Part shown: positions 10,771-20,744 of the stretch, piece by piece
Layout of the letters: every line of letters begins with the position of its first letter
Numbering within the stretch: position 1 is the stretch's first letter
Assembly: GCA_032690845.1 (NCBI GenBank)
Contig: CM064434.1
Location: forward strand, 9,612,108-9,676,107
Direction: 5' to 3'
From: Eleusine coracana subsp. coracana
Lineage: Eukaryota; Streptophyta; Magnoliopsida; Poales; Poaceae
Length of the DNA: 64,000 bases
Made by a program: the position numbers and the translations under genes
Notes under the pieces: model-generated
The model's database searches: none
The model's input: only the letters and a program-made list of their open reading frames with translations
What the model was told of the DNA's origin: nothing

Positions 10771-13750
10771 TATTGTTGTTCAGGATGCACAAGGCTTGGG
10801 GGGTGAATCTGGTTGATGTCGATTATGGACAAGGTTGTGCTGCTGCTGGGATGGAAGATGAGGGAGAGGAAGAGGAAGATGACTGTGATCATGCAGATGT
10901 GGAATTGTTGGTAGATTTGTAAACAGTCGCAAAGGAGGACAATGAAAATGAAGAGCCAAAGTCATTCTCTAAATTGGTGGAGGACTTGACAACATCCTTG
11001 TCCCTAGGCTCTAGATACAGTAGATTCTCCTTCATTGTGAGGTTGCTCCAGATCAAGTCCCACTTTAAAATTAGTACAACAACTGCAATACTGGGTGTGT
11101 TGTGTTTATCATTCCCTCGGAGCTAGTTACCCAAATCATACAATGACGCCAAGAAACATCTTCGTGATCTAGGCCTTGGGTAGGACAAAATCGATGTGTG
11201 CAAGAATAACTGTATATTATTTCAAGGAGACTATGCTAAAGATGTTGAGTGCAACACATGCATATAATCAAGATGGCAACACAATGATAGTGGTAGATGT
11301 TGTTCCTCGTAAGATTTTGAGGCACTTCCCACTTATACCTAGGTTGAAGAGGATGTTTGCTTCACGCCAAACATCTGCGGACACCCAATGGCACAAGAAG
11401 GTGTACAAGCCAGTGGACAATGTAATGTTTTCTTGCAGTCGTTTATCGATGAAATGTTGGAACTTTGGAAAGGTGTTAGTACCTACGATGTAGGCAACCT
11501 TGCAAAGTTCAACCTCCACCCCGCAGTTCTTCGGTGCATTCATGACTTTCCAGCTTTAAGCACAATGTCAGGCCGAACAACAAAGGGCTATTATGCTTGT
11601 ACTGATTGCGACAAAAATCCTTTGTCACGGCCACTATGGAATAAGTTAGGATACATTGTGCATCGTCGTTTCCTTGTGAAGGATCATCCTTTCCGATGGA
11701 GCCTGGCTTTTGATGGACGATATGAAGACCAAGAGGCGCCTGGGAAGTTCACTATACAGGAGATTCTGAGGGAACTACAGATGGTGGAACACGTCAGGCC
11801 GAGGAATAATGTTGAAAGTAGGAAAAAAAGGCATGGACATGCTGATGATGATGATGATGACCTAGTGATTTATACCCAAAAATTTGCCTGGTGGCAGGTA
11901 CCCTATTGGGGTGACTTGATGCTGCCACACAACCTTGATGTCATACGACAACCTTGTTTCCACTATCATGAAGTTGGAAGGTAGGACAAAGGACACAGTC
12001 AAAACTAGGCTCCATTTGTATGATATGGTCATAAGGCATGAATTGCACTGCTAGTAGGATGGATCAAAGGTTAAAGCTCCCTCCGGCCTGGTATGTCTTA
12101 ACACCTGAGAACAGAACAGAGTTGTGTAAGTTCCTCAAGAGTGTGAATTTTCCTGACGGATTCCCAACCAACATGGCAGCATGTGTAAGCTCAGATGGTT
12201 CCAAGTTCTTAGGCTGGCTTAAAACTCACTCTTTGTATGTCCTTTCCAAAGAATTCTTCCTATTGGCCTAAGAAATATTGCACTCCCAGATGTATACAAC
12301 ACAGTTGCCCAACTCGGCAATTTTTTAGGGAGTTGTGTAGCAAAACTCTTAGGAAAGATGTTGTCCAACGACTGAAAACCCAGATCCCACTCATCCTATG
12401 CAACCTTGAGAAAATATTCCGTCCGGCCTTTTCAGTGTTATGGTTCACTTAGCTATCCATCTTCCTGATGAGGCTTTGCTTCGAGGTCCTATGCAGTATG
12501 GGTGGATGTACCCAATAGAGCAGTGACTAGGTACATTGAAATTTTTTTTTAAGCAAGCGGGCTAGGCCCGAAGGATCCATTGCTGAGGCTTACATAGCAA
12601 GTGAAACTTTGGCATTCTATTCTAGGTATATTGATGATTTAAACACAGACATGGATCATGAAAATAATAATGGGGCAGAAGATGATGAGATGTCAATGTT
12701 CTTGCATGACGTTGAGCTACAAGGTAAGGCAAAGGTTGCAACAATAGATCAGAAAACATTTGAGAAGATGGTTTGGTATGTGCTAAATAATTGTGAAAAA
12801 GTTGAGCCATATGTCGAGTAAGTATATCATTTGGTGAGATTTTTGCACATCGCGTGTTATGAAACACCTTATTATACATGTGTTTTGCAAATCACCTTTT
12901 GTACTTTACTTTTTTCTTCTCCAGCTTATACAAAGAGGAGTTATTAACAGAACAAGGAGTACATGCTGATCATATGGACAAAAGGCTTGGAGAAGGATTT
13001 GCAAAATGGTTTCAGACATATGTAAGTGACCTGCAAGATCTATATATGTTTCATTTCTTCCTCAATTAATAATTGAAATTAGCTTGAATAGAAAAGTGTT
13101 TGGTTATTATAGTATACTCATCATCATCTTATGTCATCCATGTAAATTGTGAATCAACGTAAAATCAATCCAAATGAAGTTAGTGAAGAATTATATGCAC
13201 TATCATGTGGTCTTGATACTCGAGTCAAGTGGTGTGGTGCTTGCAAGGTCCATAGAGTCCTCTATAACACCATTGATCATGAGAAACAACTGTGGACACA
13301 AAATAGTGGAGTCATGGCATAGGGCACGCACGATGGTGAAATCATTGATTACTACGGTGTGCTTAGGGATGTTATCTAGTTGCAATATCCATCAAGCCTC
13401 AAGTTCGACTAGACTGTGGTTATTTTCAAGTGTGATTGGTACAATCAAATCGGCAAGACTATCGGCCTTAGAACTGATCGCTATTGCAAGTCCATCATCT
13501 TCATTCATATTGGTACAAATCTGATCCCTACATCCTAGCAAACTAGTCAACTAAGTTATTTTACTTTCATGACAATTATAATGGCAAAGTGGACAAAGGA
13601 TGGCAAGTTGTGCAAAAATTTGAGTATAGGTCCATGTACAATGTGTTAGAAAATGAAGTGGGTGTGCAACAAGATGAGTACTCTTCTGATTCAGAGCATG
13701 TTGTGCCTGAACTTTTGGATCATGTTGAAGTGATGCACATCATCTGAATA
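10771..13750 (+). pseudogene. CACTA TNP2-type transposase, decayed main body
   Basis: Reading resumes after the insertion with the cysteine motif V-C-K-N-N-C (about 11200), then the block R-H-F-P-L-I-P-R-L-K-R-M-F (11311-11370). It goes on to an IDELW-type block and G-Y-Y-A-C-T-D-C-D (about 11440-11640), W-W-Q-V-P-Y-W-G-D (about 11890) and K-L-P-P-A-W-Y-V-L (about 12070). From about 13150 the pattern N-P-N-E-V-S-E-E-L-Y-A-L to Y-Y-G-V-L matches the C-terminal DUF4216-type domain. The segment between the WHKK (about 11400) and IDEML blocks is far shorter than in the family, so part of the catalytic core is deleted. Many stops and frameshifts follow. In intact elements this enzyme cuts both element ends. 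Confidence 0.75.
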
Positions 13751-14270
13751 GTGGAGACGAGACTATCATTGAAGCTAATTTGGCGGACCTTTATTACAAG
13801 AAACAAGAGCCCAGTGCACCTGTATGAAGACGAGGAGGAAGATGACACCATGGAGCAGTATTATAGTGACAACGACAACAACAAGTATTTTGTATAAATA
13901 ATGACAACGCATGATGATCTGTGATGCTGCTGGTTTGCTTGGTTCTTGTATGTGATCCTCTCTGTTCTCATACGTATAAGACTGCATTTGGTTCCTTGAT
14001 GTATAACTGCATTTGGTTCCTTGATGTATATTATGACTTTGACCTGATTGTGTGCACGATTCATTTCTTCTGATGACAAGTCATATCATATTGAACAGAG
14101 TGTACACTATCTCGTCTCACTTTCCCATGTCCGCGCGCACTGCCTCCCACGTCCCGTCACTACTAAGTCTGCAGCATTAGCAGATGAGGATGGGCCCTGG
14201 TTTCACAAGGGCCCGGCCGCCAGTAAGATTGGGATAGATGGAAGAGAGTCAGTTGGTCTTCCGTTCATAG
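13751..14270 (+). other. CACTA interior, no gene seen
   Basis: This stretch follows the decayed transposase. It is AT-rich to 14090, then GC-richer. A short tandem duplication (gcatttggttccttgatgta) is repeated at 13984 and 14010. No supported gene. Confidence 0.4.
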
Positions 14271-14274
14271 GAGG

Positions 14275-14434
14275 CTATAAACAAGAGCGCAATGAGCACT
14301 CATCCATCCAGACTCTCCGCGCTCAACCTTCTCTCCTCCTCTCCGCGCTCCACCTTCTCTATTCCTCTCCGTGATCCGCCTTCTCTCCTCCTGGCAACTC
14401 CTCGAGGACGATGGCTCCCACTGGCTCATCATCG
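14275..14434 (+). promoter_or_regulatory. TATA box, CT-rich leader and first short exon inside CACTA
   Basis: CTATAAA at 14275-14281 is followed by a CT-rich leader with repeated ctccgcgct units, an ATG at 14411, eight codons (MAPTGSSS) and a strong donor G|GTAAGT at 14434/14435. This is the layout of a plant gene start. A near copy of the TATA segment lies at 15182-15188. Confidence 0.5.
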
Positions 14435-14521
14435 GTAAGTCCATACATCTTAGGGATTTTTTGTTCGATCTATTTCATGGTGTTATGTGATGGTAGCTCA
14501 TCATCACTTGCATTGTAATAG

Positions 14522-14901
14522 GCAGCGACGCGGCGAACTTGCCACTGTCACAGCCGACGCCACCATCACCTCCTCCAGCAGCTCTGCTGGCCCCACAAGT
14601 GGATAGCAACTTCGAGCAGGATCCGTCGGAGCTCGATGATGACACTTTCATGGAGGCTCCGCCGCCTCCTCCTATGGCTCCGGCTCCGGTTCTGGCTCCA
14701 TAGGTGGACGAGGAAGAGGAGGAGGAGGAGGACGACGATGACGATGTGGACGAGATGCGCATCCGCATGAGGATAACCCCCTATGGCAAGTGCTGGTTCC
14801 ACTGCCCCGCCTGCCCGTTCGAGAGTGACAGCAACATCATGGTGCACCTCGATGTCACGCACATCTGCTTGGACAGGCCGTCGCCTACCATTGATGCCTA
14901 G
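14522..14901 (+). pseudogene. Second CACTA-borne ORF with zinc-finger-like tail
   Basis: After an acceptor at 14520-14521, one frame reads Pro/Ala-rich sequence, then an acidic run (VDEEEEEEEDDDDDVDE), then C-P-A-C-x10-H-x4-H, resembling a degenerate C2H2 finger, and stops at 14901. A TAG at 14701-14703 interrupts it. The frame does not join cleanly to the eight-codon exon at 14411-14434, so a frameshift or another exon is needed. It could be the element's second gene or captured host sequence. I do not recognise the family. Confidence 0.35.
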
Positions 14902-14959
14902 GTTGACATGCACCGCCAGTTCACTCAAAAGGAGGGCTGGTTTAATTAGTTAGTTTAAT

Positions 14960-15723
14960 GAATTAGTATGTGTATGAAAAACAATATGCTTTGTTTCTGT
15001 GTTCCTTTTCTAGGTGTTTTTCTTTTATATAAATATAAATATATTTGGCTATATGAAAAACAAGGCAAACGAGAACACGAACACTAATGATGCACTATTT
15101 TTTGTGGAAACAAAGCTTCGTGTGGAAGCAAACGGGAGCATCCCTGTTCATCTGCACTTGCAGGCCTATGAGCCTTCGAGGCTATAAACCAGAGGGCAGT
15201 ACGCATTCACTCTCCCATATGCTTCCCCACCGCCCATACATGTGGACCCCATAGACCAACCCACCTCAACTTTAAAATGGAAGCCCTGACATGTGGACCC
15301 AGTGCAATGATGGACCTACAACCCTTACATGTGGGGCCGGCAGACCCGATGTCATGTTGGACCGAGAGCACTAAAATGCTAGCCCGGGTGGATTAAGAGA
15401 GCTTACATGTGGACCCTGCAGATTCTTCTCAGGCCACGTAGGAATGTTGGACCCACATATGACACACGTGTCAGCTGGTGTGGTTCTATGATGAATCAAA
15501 ACTATTAAAAAACTATGGCGCGGATGGGCTGGTGTTTTATGACGTTCTGAATTTTCTCTTCTATGATGCCATTTCAGACATTGTCATAAATTTCATCACA
15601 GAAAATTTGTCACTCGTGTACCATGATGGTGCACTATTTTTCGTCATAGTAGGGTCATCTTCTATGATGCATTTTCAGAATGTCATTAGCAAAACGTCAT
15701 TGGTGTGCCCATTTCTACTAGTG
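14960..15723 (+). repeat. CACTA right subterminal region and terminus
   Basis: The element ends with the complement of CACTAGTAGAAATGGGCAC (about 15705-15723). Before it lie many short subterminal repeats of the types TCTATGATG and GTCATA, about 15490-15700, the usual transposase-binding array of CACTA elements. The left terminus is outside the window, so the element is more than 15.7 kb including its insert. Confidence 0.75.
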
Positions 15724-15805
15724 CACTACCTATGATGATCCAAAACGAACGAGCAACAAGGAACCAAAGGAAAATATAGGTTTGAAAGAATTACCTTAAT
15801 CCTTA

Positions 15806-16722
15806 GAGCATCTTCAACAACCTTTGTAAATTAGAGATGCTGGCTAAATTTAGAAAAACTCTCTAACAATCATGATCCAACAGAATCGTCATGCAACTCT
15901 GTATATTTCTTCATTCGCTATCTTGCCTCCCCCACTTGCCATCGCTCTGCTCGCACATCGCTCCGCTTGCCATCGCTCTGCTCGCACATGCACGTGCCTT
16001 TTCCGGGCTAAAAATTCTACTCCCGCGCACGCAACTCTGCCATCCAGTGCGTGCGCCCTTCACAAATTTGGCCTACCGGGCAACAAATAGTTACTGCAGG
16101 GTACAAAATCACAGCCGAGCTGAAAACCAAATCATTGCCGCTAGGCAGTATTCACAGGATCATAACCGAGCTAGGCACCAAATCGTTGCCACAAGGCAGG
16201 AAATCATCGTTATCGGACACTAAACGCCTCCGCTAGGTTCCAGTTTTGTCGTTGTTGAGTTTCAGTCTTGCCATTGGTAGGTTCCAGTCTCAGCTCCACC
16301 ATTGCGTTCTAGACTCACGGCCCAGGTGTCTAGCACCTAATTGCAGCAGGCAGGCCATCATCCAGGCGTGTGGCAGATCATAGCAGGAAGGCCCCAGCTT
16401 CAGCACGTAGCAGCTAATCACGGGAGGTAGCTTCATCAACGGAGTATAGAGGCAAAACGTCCAGTGTGCGGCACTGTTTTGATCATCGACGACGGCGGCT
16501 GATTCAAGGGAGCAGCGCACCAAGTTGCCGGGCATGGATTAGTGATAGGATTTTTTTTAAAAGGTACCAATTCAGTCGACGTGGAGTTAGTTTTGAAAAT
16601 AGAAAATTCATATTTGAAGAGGCTGTTGGTTACCCTATTGTTTTAAAAGACTTCTTAATTTTACAAAAGAGTTAAAAATGCTAAATTTACAAAATAGAAT
16701 ACAGAGGCTGTTGGATGTGCTC
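15806..16722. mobile_element. PIF/Harbinger-type non-autonomous element
   Basis: Terminal inverted repeats start GAGCATCTTCAACA on the left and GAGCACATCCAACA on the right (reverse complement), and extend about 20 bp with mismatches. The flanking TTA (15803-15805 and 16723-16725) is a 3-bp target duplication typical of PIF/Harbinger. Inside, a roughly 30-bp unit (ttgccatcgctctgctcgca) is tandemly doubled near 15937-16000. There is no transposase, so it depends on another copy. Confidence 0.7.
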
Positions 16723-17371
16723 TTACCTTGGAAGTAGTCTCCCCCTTGGAATGTGCTGGGTGTTGAGGGAGAGCTACCTAGTTATGTAGCACACTTGAAG
16801 TTTATCTAGAGTGAAAATCTTGCGCCCGTCTTGGTGTCGTGGTAGATGATCTTGTTGAAGTAGACACACACCATAGACATAGATATTCATATCGGTGTAG
16901 ATGTTCATTGTTGTTGTAGATATGCACCGTCATTGTTCTTCTCCATGTTTGTGTAAATGTTCATCTTGATATGATCTTCATGTGTACTCCAAGTGAACAT
17001 GCACCATTGTCAAGTTTGATCCCCTCTCAAGCATAATCACTATATGTCATATGCTTGCCTTGAGAGAAGCCAAACCACTGTCTCAAGCACTCCCCATTAC
17101 TTATAGCTATCTTGAGCGGGTTAGACATTGACTAATTTTTATGTGTTTTTCTTTCTAGTTATTTACACACATGGATGCAAAACATAATAGTCGCAAAGGA
17201 GTCCTAGTTACCATGCAATGCAAGAAAGAAAGAACACACTGCAACTACCAATGCAAAATAAAAACATGGTTCCCTCCCTCATGAGTAGATATGGCATTAA
17301 GGTCCATGTCACTTATGGTGGACTTCACTTGATCTTCATATAAGCTCTCAGTCCACCACCACCACCATCTT

Positions 17372-17859
17372 CTAGGTCTTGTTCTTTAGCACCCACTTAT
17401 GATTAATAGACCTCTCGCGATCAACTATGCACTTAGACACCCATATGCTCTTGACCTTTCTTTTCTTGTTTGGTGTTCCTAAAGATCTTGCTTTCACCTT
17501 GCCATCCTTATCCCTAAAGGGCTTAAAATGGGTGTTCTCAGGGAACAAGTTAGCGTTAGGCAAAAGAATGAAATCTCTCGCCATAGGACATTCCTTGTTG
17601 GTGTGACCATCCTTGCAACACCTGTCGTAATAGTAGTCATCGGTGAGTAAGGGCTTGACCACTTGACACAAGTTGGAATGGAGTCACTCTTTCCAATGGT
17701 GTCGATGACGGCGGGATATGTGCCAAGACCATAGTGGGAGACATTGTTCTTAGGACTCCTCTCAATAATCTCCTTGTGGATGGCTCTGCCACCAGCAAGC
17801 TTCTCAAAATCATCCATCACCATCTTTCTCTCTTCCTTGAGCTGATAATATTCCTTCAA
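17372..17859 (-). pseudogene. Sirevirus-like gag knuckle fragment
   Basis: Two overlapping frames carry the pattern C-x2-C-x4-H-x4-C (CCKDGHTNKEC with preceding Cys) and the downstream LPNANLF block also seen at 7065-7913. A frameshift near 17660 separates the two halves. It is a relic. Confidence 0.65.
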
Positions 17860-19050
17860 AATAGAATTCTCAATTGAAGAAACCTCAACCGAGGTGGTTG
17901 ATGACGGCCTTCACAATGGATCATGATAGGCTCATCACCGATGCCTAACCAGTCTAGGTCCCACCATAGACCAAAAGTAATAGCCTAGAACACACTCTCA
18001 AGGATACCCTAGCCTTAAATGTGTATAGAGGCTCAAGTTACTCTCTCTAGCACTCATAGGATATGCAATATTTCTTCGTAGTGCTCTCCTCTTTCCCTCT
18101 TGGCTCCCTACTGATGCTCCCAGCTATCCCAATGGCCAAGAAAGGTCTCCAAGACCCCAGCAATGACTTTCTATAGGCTTCCAACCTCAAACTAGTTGTT
18201 GCTTCAAGAAAACAGATTTCTGGCTGTACAAACCGTATAGTCTGGTCTCTTCTAGACCGGACCATCCGGTCTTCACTAGACGGCTCCTCCAAAGCCGTTT
18301 CTCCTCTATCCCTGCTACTTCCTATGTAGACCGGACTGCCCAATCTGTCGATCAGAATGTCCGGTCTTTACAGATCATGTTCATTCCAGAGAAAATGCAA
18401 ACTGCTTCCTCTCTATCCTGCTTCCCAACATATAGACCACACCGTCCGGTCTGCACACCAGATTGTCCGGTCTCTATGGGTCTTCACGCCAATAGATTCC
18501 TGGCAGCAACTCTGCTTTTAACTAGTCTTCTCGCACGTGACTGATCCGTCCGGTCTCCATGACCCCTCTGTCTAGTTTTCATCTACATAAGCTAAAACTC
18601 CTCGTCTTCGCTTGACATTGTTTCTCAGCTTCATCCAACAGCTCTTTCGCCTCTCCATTGCCACCTGGTGCTTTGAGATTTCACGGAGCATCCATGCACA
18701 TTACCAACTAGTGTTACCAAAGAGATATGACCTAGACCCCCTTGATAGTCCAATTTTTCCTATGGACTGAAGCCCTAACAACTAGACAAGTGTTCCAAAC
18801 ATTTTCTCCTAGCTTGTCCTTCGCCTTGATCCACCTCCGTCAACCTTTGGACTCCATCAAGCTCATCAAGCCTACATGCTCATGGTCATTATCATTAATC
18901 GCCAAAGGCAACAATCATCAATAGGATTCGTAGTAGTGTAGAAGATGATTCCTGCATACACAACACTTTTGTAGATATTAGCCACAATTTTATAGTTGTT
19001 ATTAATGACCAAAACATTCATCCCTTGGGGATCCAATCATCAATAGTCAT

Positions 19051-19804
19051 GAAGCTTACTAGTTTCACATCAATGAAACATCCATTTGAGCCGAGAAATC
19101 ACCTCTCAACTCCCCAATGATTAGTGGTTTACCTTGTGGGTGAAATTTTTTGAGAGATTGAGAGACAAATAGTGAAACTCCATTATTGAGCACTTGAGCA
19201 AGCAAGCAACCATTATGTCATTTATTACTCATGGTTATTTATCTCCTAGACGACAAGGCACTGCCCGGTGATTTCCCAAGCTTCTGGTGAGCTGTGGGAA
19301 ATTTGTGAAGGTTTTGATTGACCTTCGAAAGGAATGAAATCAAGAGAAGGAAATTTGAGAAAAAAGGTTGAAAAAGACCCGACTCAAGTGTGACCAAGCC
19401 CCTCAACAGAGACATAGGACTCATTTGAGGAGTCCAAACTTCAATAAACAAATTTGTGTCTCCATTAGTTTTTCTTGTGATTCTAGGTTTCATACTTGTT
19501 ATTCATTGTTCAAACTTGTTTTTGACTCGATCTACTTGTATAATTGTTTCTAGTTGATTCTATCACTTTAGGTTTCTTGCTAGTATTATTTACTTGCTTT
19601 CAAAACAAGTAGAATTGTCTAGAACTGCATACATTTAGTTATTCACAAATTTATTCCGTCTGTCCTAAGTGCCATCAGCACTACTGGTACAGGTATCAGC
19701 ACTGTCGTATGGGTCAGTTCTTGTGAAATTGTTTTTTGCAGATAATTTTTTAGAATCACCTATTCAACCCCCCCCCCCCCTCTAGGCGACATAAAGGTCC
19801 TTTC
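19051..19804. repeat. LTR-like tail of another Copia element
   Basis: No gene. The end of this stretch, with a run of 12 C at 19768-19780 followed by a short block to about 19800, resembles the 3' end of a grass Copia LTR in plus orientation. I could not find its partner LTR or a primer site, so this is tentative. Confidence 0.35.
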
Positions 19805-20149
19805 ATATAGATAGACTAAGGATCTGGATTACAAAATGAGTAGGCCAATGTGTGATTGTGTGGGTAGTATAAATTGGACTGAGGGCGTAGTCCATATGTT
19901 GTAAATAACTAACATATTTTTATAGCGATTACAAATAAATATTTCTGCATGAAAATGACATTGCAATGTGTGAAAATGACTAGAAATAGAAATCATTTTC
20001 ACAACTGCATAATGTAAGTTAGAGAGGCAAATTTCGTGTTAATTATTAACATGTTAGACTTTTATTGTGAATAGAACAACTTCAGACTAACACCGAATGT
20101 GAAACGATTTGTATCCAACGTTTGTTTATCTGCCTGTTCCAACATTTGC
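19805..20149. other. AT-rich spacer
   Basis: I see no gene or repeat structure in this stretch between the retroelement tail and the ATP synthase pseudogene. Confidence 0.4.
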
Positions 20150-20735
20150 AGGATCCAGTCAGTAGGGCTACAATTGAATGGATCATGATTAGCTCGCCAA
20201 TGATGAGAGAGCGATATAAGTTCTTAACTGTATTATGGTGCATCAATGAATTTGGCATAATTAATTTGATCAGATTCTTTCAACAGGGACAAACTATTTC
20301 CTCCCAATCCATCATGAGGCGCCTGCTGTTGTTTAGGAGGCTACAAACAACAGATTCTTGTTACTGGAATTAAGATACAACATTTTTATTTGGTGCAGGA
20401 TATGGTATTGTGCATATCTAATACAGATGTCATGTAGGTTTCTGGCACCCTACCAAAGAGGTGGATTGGGTTGCTAGGTGATGCAGGTGTCGATAAAACT
20501 GTGCTGATCCTGGTGCTGATCAAGAATGTGGCCAAAGCTCATGGTTTGTTCATCTGGATTTTCAACTATTTATTTTCATTTAACAATTCGCTAGGTTCAT
20601 GTTGTGACTTGAACTTCCTATCTGTAGGTGATTTCTCTGTATTTCCTGAAGTTGGTGAAATAACTCATGAAAGCACTGATTTGTACAGGGACATGATTGA
20701 TAGTTATGTCGTTAAGCTTGGGGACAAGCAGGTTA
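20150..20735 (+). pseudogene. ATP2: Mitochondrial ATP synthase beta subunit, pseudogene fragment
   Basis: Four blocks in order match the F1 beta subunit. 20155-20220 reads V-S-R-A-T then a decayed stretch. 20285-20375 reads H-H-E-A-P-A-V-V and, one frame over, Q-Q-I-L-V-T-G-I-K. 20440-20544 reads G-L-L-G-D-A-G-V-D-K-T-V-L-I then N-V-A-K-A-H. 20630-20730 reads F-S-V-F-x-E-V-G-E, D-L-Y-R-D-M-I and K-L-G-D-K-Q. The Walker A loop, GGAGVGKT in the family, is damaged to GDAGVDKT. Introns with plausible GT and AG ends remain between blocks, so this is a DNA-level duplicate, not a processed retrocopy. Frameshifts and an in-frame stop rule out function. The rest of the gene is not visible. Confidence 0.75.
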
Positions 20736-20744
20736 GTCTATAAT

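Larger units (their letters stand above)
15724..19050 (-). mobile_element. Older Sirevirus-like fragment (host of CACTA and PIF elements)
   Basis: The sequence parallels the element at 517-10765: 17006-17180 matches 6740-6920, the knuckle region 17372-17859 matches 7065-7913, and 17895-19050 matches LTR sequence through the same end block (gaagcttac). At about 17890 it jumps from gag directly into mid-LTR, so gag N-terminus, primer site and half an LTR are deleted. Degenerate CCGGAC-type palindromes occur at 18240-18560. Confidence 0.65.
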
